Assembly (NCBI GenBank): GCA_964509195.1
Contig: CAZDWJ010000002.1
Coordinates: forward strand, 186,001 to 250,000
Length of the DNA stretch: 64,000 nucleotides
From: UBA4802 sp964509195
GTDB lineage: Bacteria; Spirochaetota; UBA4802; UB4802
Reading direction: 5' to 3'
Shown: in pieces, positions 1 through 7,736 of the stretch
How the letters are laid out: each line of letters begins with the position of its first letter
Position numbering within the stretch: position 1 is the first letter of the stretch
Made by a program: the position numbers and the translations under genes
Notes under the pieces: generated by a model
What the model was told of the DNA's origin: nothing
Seen by the model: the letters and a program-made list of their open reading frames with translations, nothing else
Database searches by the model: none

Positions 1-742
1 TCATTAATTTTTCAGTACTATCAATTTGTTGTCCATTTATTCTTTTTACTATATCACCACTACGGGCACCCATTGAATATAAGATATTAAAGGGAGCTAC
101 AGAAAAAAGTTTAAAACCTTCTATTTTTCCACCAACCCGGTATGGTCCAGCTCTAACACCATTGAGAGCATTGTCAAGATTGTTTAAAACTTTTTGTTGA
201 ATTTCCGATTTACTGATAGATTTGACAATTCTATTGGGCGTACTTTGTTGCATAGTTTGTTGTACTGAACTTGGATGTGATGTTTTTTCTTTTGCAAACA
301 TGTCTATTACTTCTACATTGCCATCTTTTTTCAAATACACTTTTGCATTATCAATTTTAATAAGTTTGAATCCATACACATCCATGCCAATCTTGTAAAT
401 TTGCGCAGAGCTTTCAGATTGTTTTTTTATCAGAGCTCGTGCTATAGCGGGAGGGCCAGAGATAGTTCCTAATACTACTAATTCGTTTATTTCACTGCTC
501 GTTGCTACTGCACCTGTATTATCCACTGTAGCTACTTTAAAAAAATTTGAATCAAGCATTAATTGATACTCGCTGAAACTTTTTAATGACGATGATACAG
601 GTTTATAACGTGTTTGAACATAGCTTTTATAATCCGAAGGTTTAATAAAAAATTTGATGGCCTGGTTAATTAACTGAGCGGTGATAAAAGAAAACAAGAT
701 CACGGCAATAGTGTTGATAATATGTATTTGTATCCTGGTCAT
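1..742 (-). CDS. gspC: Type II secretion protein GspC (partial, C-terminus off window)
   Basis: Reading leftward from ATG at 742 gives an open frame of 247 codons that runs off the window. It starts with a short cytoplasmic stretch and one membrane segment (about residues 7-25), followed by a region resembling the GspC homology domain (ELVVLGTISGPPAIARALIK, about residues 90-110). Near the window edge is a PDZ-like end with FNILYSMGARSGDIVKRING. In the family, GspC sits in the inner membrane and links the platform to the GspD secretin. The cargo cannot be told from this fragment. Other gsp genes would be expected to the left. Fairly sure of the family from the domain order and the HR-like motif. 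Confidence 0.8.
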   Translation of the reverse strand, partial: MTRIQIHIINTIAVILFSFITAQLINQAIKFFIKPSDYKSYVQTRYKPVSSSLKSFSEYQLMLDSNFFKVATVDNTGAVATSSEINELVVLGTISGPPAIARALIKKQSESSAQIYKIGMDVYGFKLIKIDNAKVYLKKDGNVEVIDMFAKEKTSHPSSVQQTMQQSTPNRIVKSISKSEIQQKVLNNLDNALNGVRAGPYRVGGKIEGFKLFSVAPFNILYSMGARSGDIVKRINGQQIDSTEKLM

Positions 743-849
743 ATTCAGCAATTATCAAACAAATTTAATGATATCATGTAAAAAAAGTAGTGTAAAATAA
801 CATTTAAGAATAATTCAATGTTATTAATATACAAAATGCGTCTACCTGA

Positions 850-892
850 AAACATAATTCACTATACATTTTAAGTATAGTGAATTATGTTT
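850..892. terminator. Perfect 18-bp inverted repeat between the small gene and gspC
   Basis: The arms at 850-867 and 875-892 are exact reverse complements (AAACATAATTCACTATAC and its complement) around a 7-base loop. The stem is AT-rich and there is no strong T-run, so it is a weak candidate for a rho-independent terminator of the leftward small gene. It could equally be an operator for gspC. The half-site TTCACTAT resembles the repeats in the TetR region at 62355-62388. Confidence 0.45.
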
Positions 893-960
893 TATGTTAC
901 AAAAATTGATATATAATTACTAATAATGTCAATAATTATTAGTATTATTGTTAAAAATAT

Positions 961-1179
961 TTATGCAGCATAAAGGTCGATTGATTTAATATCTGAAATT
1001 GGAATATGGAATTCGTTGTTTTTATTTTTTACAACTATATTATTTTTTTCCAAACGGACATTGTTTTGCAATTCAATTACTTCACCATTGACAAGATGTA
1101 TTACTATTTCAAGCCCTTTGATTGAGATATATTTTTTTAATTGCTTTATGAAATTATTGGTTTTATTTTTCTTTGGCAT
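961..1179 (-). CDS. Small conserved-looking protein, possibly Sm-like fold
   Basis: A 72-residue protein beginning MPKKNK. The frame is open two codons further to a GTG at 1185, but that GTG lies inside the ribosome binding site GAGGTG (1183-1188). The ATG at 1179 has the right spacing. The N-terminus is lysine-rich, followed by alternating hydrophobic strands (GLEIVIHLVNGEVIEL, NNIVVKN, EFHIPISDIKSIDLY). This beta-strand pattern resembles Sm/Hfq-like or SH3-like small barrels, but I do not recognise the family. It is followed by the inverted repeat at 850-892. Confidence 0.55.
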   Translation of the reverse strand: MPKKNKTNNFIKQLKKYISIKGLEIVIHLVNGEVIELQNNVRLEKNNIVVKNKNNEFHIPISDIKSIDLYAA

Positions 1180-1554
1180 AATCACCTCGCTTAGTTGAAA
1201 TATTTATGTCTCATATATTATGTCGGATAAAAAAATAATTATCTTAGTATTTTTTTAACATATGATAATGTCGATAACGATATTATAGTTGATATTTTTG
1301 TTTTTATTTTTTATTATTGAATTAATTGCAATAATTATTACTCAAAATATTTTATGAATAATGAATTATACACATCTTCCACTTGCTAAAGGGAGGGTGT
1401 TTCATTCTATATTATCTCAATGGGTAATTCAGCTAAGGAAAGCTAAACGCTGAAATCAATATTAAAAACTATCATTAAATAGTTAGAGGCTTACAAACAA
1501 GTAATGAAATATATATAGCTGCTGATATATAATATTGTGTTTATGAGGGGAGTT
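1180..1554 (+). other. Non-coding leader upstream of the SpoIIE phosphatase
   Basis: This 375-base stretch carries the third copy of the ROK-type operator (1271-1281) and then about 270 AT-rich bases before the phosphatase start. A small stem can form at 1428-1454 (TTCAGC with GCTGAA, with repeated AGCT inside). An eight-codon reading frame at 1420 lacks a convincing ribosome binding site. I could not match the leader to a riboswitch class. Confidence 0.4.
1255..1286 (+). promoter_or_regulatory. Promoter-like box with ROK-type operator, copy 3
   Basis: TTAACA at 1255-1260 is followed by ATATG and then TCGATAACGAT at 1271-1281, an inverted repeat TCG-N4-CGA. TATTAT at 1281-1286 could be the -10 box, though the spacer would be 20 bases. 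The arrangement (TTRACATAT, then the palindrome) repeats that at 4847 and 11032. The downstream gene is the SpoIIE phosphatase at 1555. The small leftward gene at 1179 could also be affected. Confidence 0.5.
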
Positions 1555-3600
1555 ATGGGACCCAAATATCCAAAAATGCTGATGCTATCTGTATTTTTAA
1601 TAATTGTTCTTTTACTTCCATCAATACTAGTGGCACAAATTTACTCAATCAAAAGCTGGAAATATGCAATAGGGGACAAAAACCAGAATTATGAATCAGC
1701 TATGCAATTATCATACAAACCATTGCATACTACCAGTAATCTGCATACGTTAATTCCCGGTGGAGAAGGGTATTTATGGATTCGCCATGATTTTAGTGTA
1801 TCAAAAGAATTTTTACAAACAAAGATAATAGGTTTGCTTTTGGATAGAGTGATGATAGCTGATGAGACGTATTGCAATGGTGAATTAATTGGATATTCAG
1901 GAAAATTCCCTCCAAATTTTTTCAGTGAATGGAATAAAGCGCGATTATATACAATACCCAGTGGATTATTAAAAAAGGAAAATAATACTATTCTTATCAA
2001 AATATATGTAAATAACGAAGGATCGATCGCAGGTAAAACAATAATAGGATCGTTCACTCAACTTGAGCGCGAATACAATTACCTGGATTTTTTAAATTCA
2101 AGGATCAATGCTATTATAGCATTTCTATTTTTTCTGGTGGGATGTTATTACATTTTAATGTTCATTTTACGAAGAAAAGATAAAGAAAATTTATATTTTG
2201 GATTAACATGTATTGCTTTTTCATTTTATTTATTTAACTTTTTCATAACACGAATACCAGGTTTTACGTATGATGCAATACCTTATGTGCTATTTCAAAA
2301 AATAATATTTATACTAATTTTTGTGATAGCGTTCCTGTTGACCCAATTTTTAGCAAAATATTTAGATATCCCTCAAAACAAATATATACAGTATGTACTA
2401 TTAGCAGCAATGATTATTGCTTCGTTATTATTATCATTACCTTCTACTTATGCGTCACTGTTAGAAGTGCGCTATAAAATATTAATATTATTTTTACCAT
2501 TATTTATTATTTATGGGATTGTAATCACTATAATATCTCTTTTCAAACGAAAGAAAGAAGCATATATTTTATTGCTTGGAAGCATCCCTTTTTATATTTG
2601 TATTTTCTGGGATTTGATTGTGCATAATCTATTAAAAATAGATGATGCTATATATTTAATGGGTTTTGGTTTTCCATCATTTCTTATTGCGCTGGCTGGT
2701 ATTTTAGCTATTCAAACAGTGCAATATCATAATGAAGTTGAAGAGCTAAACATTTCATTAGAAAAAAAGATTGAAGAGCGGACACAACAATTATTTGAAG
2801 CAAATCAGGAATTGAAACTTGCAATTGCGCAGATACGTCAACAACAAGAAATAGCCCGTAAAGATATGTTGATGGCAATAAATGTACAGAGGAATATAAT
2901 GCCACAAACAGCTCCTGTGGTGAACAATTATGATATTGGATTATATTCAATGGCAATGTCCGGGGTAACAGGCGATTTTTATGATTTTTATGTAAAAAAC
3001 GATGTTCTTATAGGTACAGGAATCTTTGACGTCTCAGGGCATGGTATATCTTCCGGTTTGTTGACCATTGTTTCAAAATCAATCATTTACCGCAATTTTA
3101 TGAACTATTTAAATTTAAATTTAGGCAGAGTAATGGAAAATATTAATAACGAATTAATTAATGAATTTGAGAATGTTGATAATTATCTAACGGGTATATT
3201 GCTTAGATTTAACGATGATAAAGTTGAATATGTTAATGCAGCACATACTGATTTACTGTTACGCAGATATAATAGTGATTTCGTAACAGTATGTGCACAC
3301 AAAGAAAAAGATATAAAGGGTATGTTTCTTGGTATTAAAGGAATGAAAAGTGAATTTTTACCATTGCAATTTAGTATGAAACCAAATGATGTGTTACTAT
3401 TGTACACAGATTGCCTTATTGAACAGAAAGACAGAAATGCTGAAGAATTTGGTTTTGAAAGAGTCAAAGAAGCTTTTTTAAAAGCTCTAGGCAATACTGC
3501 CCAAGATATATGTGATGCAATTATCAATACATTCAATCAGTTCAGAGAGGATATGGATTTAACCGACGATTTAACGGTAATAGTGTTAAAAAAGCTTTGA
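1555..3600 (+). CDS. 7TM-DISM sensor with SpoIIE/PP2C serine phosphatase output
   Basis: A membrane sensor that probably dephosphorylates a serine on an anti-sigma-factor antagonist. The start ATG 1555 is chosen because GAGGGG (1545-1550) lies 4 bases upstream; earlier starts at 1537 and 1543 have no such site. Order of parts: signal/membrane anchor (about 9-27), an extracellular 7TMR-DISM-like domain (about 30-180), seven membrane segments (about 185-390), a coiled coil (about 395-440) and a SpoIIE phosphatase domain to the C-terminus. Metal-binding motifs GDFYD, DVSGHG and TDDLT are present. The usual YTDG reads YTDC. The gene stands alone between the small leftward gene and the convergent ROK gene, and its promoter region shares the operator of the sulfosugar cluster. 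Confidence 0.85.
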   Translation: MGPKYPKMLMLSVFLIIVLLLPSILVAQIYSIKSWKYAIGDKNQNYESAMQLSYKPLHTTSNLHTLIPGGEGYLWIRHDFSVSKEFLQTKIIGLLLDRVMIADETYCNGELIGYSGKFPPNFFSEWNKARLYTIPSGLLKKENNTILIKIYVNNEGSIAGKTIIGSFTQLEREYNYLDFLNSRINAIIAFLFFLVGCYYILMFILRRKDKENLYFGLTCIAFSFYLFNFFITRIPGFTYDAIPYVLFQKIIFILIFVIAFLLTQFLAKYLDIPQNKYIQYVLLAAMIIASLLLSLPSTYASLLEVRYKILILFLPLFIIYGIVITIISLFKRKKEAYILLLGSIPFYICIFWDLIVHNLLKIDDAIYLMGFGFPSFLIALAGILAIQTVQYHNEVEELNISLEKKIEERTQQLFEANQELKLAIAQIRQQQEIARKDMLMAINVQRNIMPQTAPVVNNYDIGLYSMAMSGVTGDFYDFYVKNDVLIGTGIFDVSGHGISSGLLTIVSKSIIYRNFMNYLNLNLGRVMENINNELINEFENVDNYLTGILLRFNDDKVEYVNAAHTDLLLRRYNSDFVTVCAHKEKDIKGMFLGIKGMKSEFLPLQFSMKPNDVLLLYTDCLIEQKDRNAEEFGFERVKEAFLKALGNTAQDICDAIINTFNQFREDMDLTDDLTVIVLKKL

Positions 3601-3629
3601 TAGATGTAATAAAACTATTATTTCAAAAG

Positions 3630-4820
3630 TTAAACCTGATATCCCCAATCTTGCTTTATTAAACTTAAGCAAACTCCATGAGCTATTGATTCAGTTTTTA
3701 TACTCTGGAATTCAATTAATGCTCGTTTATACATGCTAATATATCCAGTGTCATTAAAAAGATTTTTTATATGAATATCTATCTGGGCAACTGGATCATT
3801 GTAAATTTCAAACAAATCTCCAGTTAGAAGAATATAATCAGGAGAGAATACATTGATCACATCAAGTAATGCATCGGAAAAATACTTGAGGGCAGTATCC
3901 ATTATATCAAATATACCTTCTGTTCTGTTGGAATAGTGCTTATTCAGTTTTGCTATTATATTGTCATAACATTCATCTTTATCTATGTTATCTTTATCCT
4001 GAAGCAGCCTGACAAATGCTTCATAGGAAAAATAACAATCAAGACATCCATTCCTTCCACAAATACATCGTTTGTTATCATCACAGACTTTTATATGCCC
4101 TAATTCTCCTCTACTATTAACTATCGCCCCCTTATAAATCAACCCAAGTGCACTTGCTGCCCGTGCTGAAACAACCATTATCCTGTCATAGCGCTTATTA
4201 ATATCGGATGTTGATAAAATATATGAAATCATGCTGCTGATGTTGTGGTCAAAGAAGATGCGTGTACCGGGAAATTTATTTGATAGCAATTCCATAAAAT
4301 TAAAATCTTTTAATTGAGGCATGAGTGTATATGAGCGTAAAATACCGTTTTTGGTATCAATATCGCCAGGGACTGTACATCCAACAGCCATAAGATTGTC
4401 AGCAAAAACAGAGTTTCTTGATAATACTTCATCAATTTGCTGAATTATCACACGTGTGAATTCTTCTTTTGTGATGTTCCCGGGTATACTAGCTTTTGCT
4501 ATAGCTAAAACTTTATTGCTGAAACTTACTATAGATGTGTACACTGCTTTTTGATTGAAGGTGATACCTAGATATACCTGCTTTTCATGATTGAGTGTAT
4601 AGAACAATGCTTTGCGGCCTTTATCCTTTTGTTTGCCTTCTGTTGGTATGATTATACCGGTATTTTTCAGTATTTTAAAAGAGGACATTACAGTATCCAT
4701 GGAATACCCTGAATATCGTTTTGCTTCGGCTTTTGATAATGCTGGATGTTGCCTGAAAATATCGACTATGTGTTTGCGTTTATATTCTTTACGCTTATTA
4801 ATTTTTTCACCATGTGCCAT
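3630..4820 (-). CDS. ROK family transcriptional repressor, probable regulator of the sulfosugar genes
   Basis: A 396-residue ROK (repressor, ORF, kinase) protein. ATG 4820 is preferred over the open frame to 4853 because CAGGAG lies just upstream of it. The N-terminus (about 5-60) is a winged helix-turn-helix ending in GYSMDTVMSSFKILKNTG. The ROK domain follows, with the zinc signature CICGRNGCLDC (H and three C) and GCTVPGDID. The ROK glucokinase/repressor family binds sugars or sugar phosphates. It is divergent from the symporter operon, and the palindromic operator at 4857-4868 lies in the 150-base gap, so it is the natural candidate for the factor that binds there. The actual inducer is unknown; sulfoquinovose or a derivative is an inference from context. 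Confidence 0.88.
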   Translation of the reverse strand: MAHGEKINKRKEYKRKHIVDIFRQHPALSKAEAKRYSGYSMDTVMSSFKILKNTGIIIPTEGKQKDKGRKALFYTLNHEKQVYLGITFNQKAVYTSIVSFSNKVLAIAKASIPGNITKEEFTRVIIQQIDEVLSRNSVFADNLMAVGCTVPGDIDTKNGILRSYTLMPQLKDFNFMELLSNKFPGTRIFFDHNISSMISYILSTSDINKRYDRIMVVSARAASALGLIYKGAIVNSRGELGHIKVCDDNKRCICGRNGCLDCYFSYEAFVRLLQDKDNIDKDECYDNIIAKLNKHYSNRTEGIFDIMDTALKYFSDALLDVINVFSPDYILLTGDLFEIYNDPVAQIDIHIKNLFNDTGYISMYKRALIEFQSIKTESIAHGVCLSLIKQDWGYQV

Positions 4821-4846
4821 GTTATAACTCCTGAGATATAATTTTC

Positions 4847-4876
4847 TTGACATATTATCGATAACGATTTTATAAT
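4847..4876 (+). promoter_or_regulatory. Symporter-operon promoter with ROK operator in the spacer, copy 1
   Basis: TTGACA (4847-4852) and TATAAT (4871-4876) form a consensus-like promoter with an 18-base spacer, reading rightward to the symporter at 4971. Inside the spacer lies ATCGATAACGAT (4857-4868), an inverted repeat ATCG-N4-CGAT. A repressor bound there would block RNA polymerase. The divergent ROK gene starts only 27 bases away, so autoregulation is also likely. Confidence 0.75.
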
Positions 4877-4970
4877 AATCTAACTATATACTGATACTAA
4901 ATAATATAACATTATTGCGTAAATTTTATACTGATGCAATAATTTTTTACAATTTAAAACAGGTGCGGTT

Positions 4971-6410
4971 ATGAATCAAGAAAGAAAAATAACATTCAAA
5001 AATTTATTGTCGTATGGGGTAGGTGATATTTTTGGTGGGGGTTCTTTTGTTGTAATTAATCTTTTATTCATTTATTTCTTAACTGACGTTGCAAAACTCA
5101 ATCCTGCGCTGGCTGGGCTTGTTGTACTTGCAGGCAAAGCCTGGGATGCCATAAGTGACCCAATAATGGGGTATATTTCTGATACCACAAAATCCAGGTT
5201 TGGTAGAAGAAGAATATTCTTTTTGTTAGGAATGGTGCCGATTATCCTTAGTTTTATTGCAATGTGGCTTCCAGTTTCATTCGAAAGCCAGATGGTAAAA
5301 TTTATTTATTATGCTTTGGCATATATATTTTTTAGCACTGCATTTACCATGGTTATGATACCATATTCTGCACTCAATGCTGAAATGTCACGAGAATATA
5401 AGGAACGGACGCGTTTATCAGGGGCACGATTAATATTTTCTCAGATATCGTCACTCATTTCTGGAACAGTACCAAAAATGATTATTGATACATTTCCCGA
5501 TAAAGGTGAAGGCTTCCTTGTAATGAGCATAATTTTTACAGTTTTTTTTGCATTGCCCTGGATTATTGTTTTTTTTGGAACATGGGAATTACCCGATGTC
5601 CAGATTGAAAATAAATCACTTTCAGATTTTTTCAAAAACCTTTTAGTTATATGGACAAACAAATCATTCAGGGTTCACATAGGTTTATATATCTGTGCGT
5701 ATTCAGCACTTGATTTAATTATGGCAATGTTTATTTATTATCTCACATACTATATACAGAAGCCGCATATTTTCACAATGTGTCTGGGTGCGATGCTTGT
5801 TACACAAGTTTTGTTTTTGCCGGTCTATGTATTTATTGCAAACAAAAAAGGCAAGGGTTTTGCATACAGAGTAGGGGTAAGTATATGGGCGATAGCTCTT
5901 GTCAGCACACTTCTTTTTGATAGTAGCACTCCGTTACAATACATCGTTGCACTTTCAGTGTTAATGGGTGCAGGGATGTCTGCAGGCACAATGATTCCAT
6001 GGGCAATTTTGCCATCAGTGACAGATGTTGGTGAGCTGATTACAGGAAAGCAGCAAGCTGGTGTCTATGCAGGTGCAATGACATTTATACGCAAGCTGGT
6101 ACAGGCGATAGTTCTTGCTGTGTTTGGCGGTGTATTAGGAGCAATAGGATATAAAGCAGGAGTAGTTCAAAGCCCTGAAACTTTAGAGCGATTGCGCTTA
6201 TTGTTTGCATTGTTGCCTCCATCATTAATGGTATGTGGAATTCTAATATCGTTAAAATTTAAAATAACACCTGTGACCCATCCAATCATTATACAGGAAA
6301 TTAACAGGTTAAAAATGGGCGGTAGTAAAGCCGAAGTAGAGCAACGAGTTAAGGATATTTGCGAAACATTAACTGGACATAAATATGAAAAACTTTTCAA
6401 AAAGCAATAG
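4971..6410 (+). CDS. GPH-family (MFS) sugar:cation symporter, probable sulfoquinovose importer
   Basis: A 479-residue inner-membrane protein with about 12 membrane segments. The N-terminal YGVGDIFGG and DPIMGYISDTTKSRFGRRR are signatures of the glycoside-pentoside-hexuronide symporters. E. coli YihO and YihP, which serve sulfoquinovose and its glyceride, belong to the same family. AGGTG stands before the ATG. It is the first gene of a run with the isomerase (9-base gap) and the sulfoquinovosidase. Substrate assignment rests on this context; the family alone would also allow melibiose, xylosides or glucuronides. Confidence 0.85.
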   Translation: MNQERKITFKNLLSYGVGDIFGGGSFVVINLLFIYFLTDVAKLNPALAGLVVLAGKAWDAISDPIMGYISDTTKSRFGRRRIFFLLGMVPIILSFIAMWLPVSFESQMVKFIYYALAYIFFSTAFTMVMIPYSALNAEMSREYKERTRLSGARLIFSQISSLISGTVPKMIIDTFPDKGEGFLVMSIIFTVFFALPWIIVFFGTWELPDVQIENKSLSDFFKNLLVIWTNKSFRVHIGLYICAYSALDLIMAMFIYYLTYYIQKPHIFTMCLGAMLVTQVLFLPVYVFIANKKGKGFAYRVGVSIWAIALVSTLLFDSSTPLQYIVALSVLMGAGMSAGTMIPWAILPSVTDVGELITGKQQAGVYAGAMTFIRKLVQAIVLAVFGGVLGAIGYKAGVVQSPETLERLRLLFALLPPSLMVCGILISLKFKITPVTHPIIIQEINRLKMGGSKAEVEQRVKDICETLTGHKYEKLFKKQ

Positions 6411-6419
6411 AGGAAAATA

Positions 6420-7736
6420 ATGAAAGAAGTAACGATTGGTGTAGTATGTTTTGCCCGTAAAACTTTTGATTATAATGCGGCTAAAGATATTTATAATTCC
6501 CTTCAGACACAGCTGAAAAGAGTAAAAGCTGTACAGTGGCATTGTTTCAGCGATCTTGTATTTGAACTAGAAGATGCCAACAAAGCCATTGCCTTTTTAA
6601 AAAAGAAGAATCTGGATGCACTGGTATGTATCAGTGGTACATTCCATTTAGGACATCTTGCGTTGGAATTAGTAAAACACATCAATACTCCTGTAATGTT
6701 ATGGGGATTGCCAGAATTGCCGTATGATGGAGGGAAAATACGGCTCAATTCAATTTGTGGTGTAAATTTAGATGCAAGCAATCTGTATAAAGCCGGGATA
6801 CGTAATTACCATGCACATTTTGGCAATTCTATAGATATTGACTGGATTGATGCAATACGGATCATTGCCCTGCTCAAAAATGCTAAGGTTGGGCTGGTTG
6901 GGTATCATGCGCATGGCTTTTTTAACCTGGATACGTGGCATCCAGCACTATATTCGCAGTTTGGTGCCATGGTAGAGCATTATGAGCTTTCACAACTGTT
7001 CAATCATCCCGTTAATAGCCAGTATAGTCGTGAATATGCAGACATTATAGATAGTAATTTTGATACTGGTGAGATTAATTCTTCACAAAAACAAAAGGTG
7101 GTTGAACTAAGTTCCCGACTTAAAAGCTTTATGGAAGACAATAATCTTACTGCACTTGCAATGAGATGCTGGCCGGAATTTGCCGCTGAATTTGGTATTG
7201 CACCATGTGCTGCCATGTCGCTGGTACAGGCAGACAATTTTGTCATTGCCTGTGAAGGTGATGTTGATGGTGCACTTTCTATGTTGGCACACAAAGCGTT
7301 GGGTGCACAAACACCGTTTTTGTTTGATTTTTCGCAGGTAAATCTGGAAGAAAATTTTGCGCTTCTTTGGCACTGTGGTGTTGCGCCATATTCACTAAAA
7401 GATATTGCTAGCACAGCTTCATTAGATACGTATTTTGCTGCAGGCAAAGGTGTCACAGCAGGGTTTGTCTTAAAGCCTGGTGATGTGTCAATTTGCAGAT
7501 TTGATTATGATGGGAGTAACTATCGCTTACTTCTATTAAAAGCGCATGGTGTTACTATGGACAAATTGTTGAAGGGAACATTTTTAAAGGTTACCTTTGA
7601 TGTGCCCGTAAGAAAAGTTCTTGATACTATAATTTATAATGGCATAGCACATCATGCATCAATGGCGTATGGTGATTATATAAAGCCATTAGAGATTGCT
7701 GCCAGAATAAAAGGGTGGGAGATAGTAACATGCTAA
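6420..7736 (+). CDS. sqvD: FucI/AraA-like isomerase, probable sulfoquinovose isomerase
   Basis: A 438-residue protein with the layout of L-fucose/L-arabinose isomerase-like enzymes: an N-terminal Rossmann-like domain (GVVCFARKTFDYNAA) and a C-terminal region with CWPEFAAEFG, ACEGDVDGAL and conserved Glu/Asp/His residues of the metal site. In sulfo-TAL and sulfo-TK pathways an isomerase of this kind (SftI/SqvD) converts sulfoquinovose to 6-deoxy-6-sulfofructose. GAGGAA precedes the ATG. The stop overlaps the start of the sulfoquinovosidase by 7 bases, which points to coupled translation and a shared pathway. The specific function is inferred from the neighbours; the isomerase family is read from the sequence. 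Confidence 0.75.
   Translation: MKEVTIGVVCFARKTFDYNAAKDIYNSLQTQLKRVKAVQWHCFSDLVFELEDANKAIAFLKKKNLDALVCISGTFHLGHLALELVKHINTPVMLWGLPELPYDGGKIRLNSICGVNLDASNLYKAGIRNYHAHFGNSIDIDWIDAIRIIALLKNAKVGLVGYHAHGFFNLDTWHPALYSQFGAMVEHYELSQLFNHPVNSQYSREYADIIDSNFDTGEINSSQKQKVVELSSRLKSFMEDNNLTALAMRCWPEFAAEFGIAPCAAMSLVQADNFVIACEGDVDGALSMLAHKALGAQTPFLFDFSQVNLEENFALLWHCGVAPYSLKDIASTASLDTYFAAGKGVTAGFVLKPGDVSICRFDYDGSNYRLLLLKAHGVTMDKLLKGTFLKVTFDVPVRKVLDTIIYNGIAHHASMAYGDYIKPLEIAARIKGWEIVTC

Noticed and set aside
1420..1446. Tiny reading frame upstream of the SpoIIE phosphatase
   Set aside because: Only eight codons and no ribosome binding site; it overlaps a small stem.
6503..7456. Long leftward frames inside the isomerase gene
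   Set aside because: They lie opposite a gene with clear family motifs, have no binding sites and show no family features; they are shadows of codon use.
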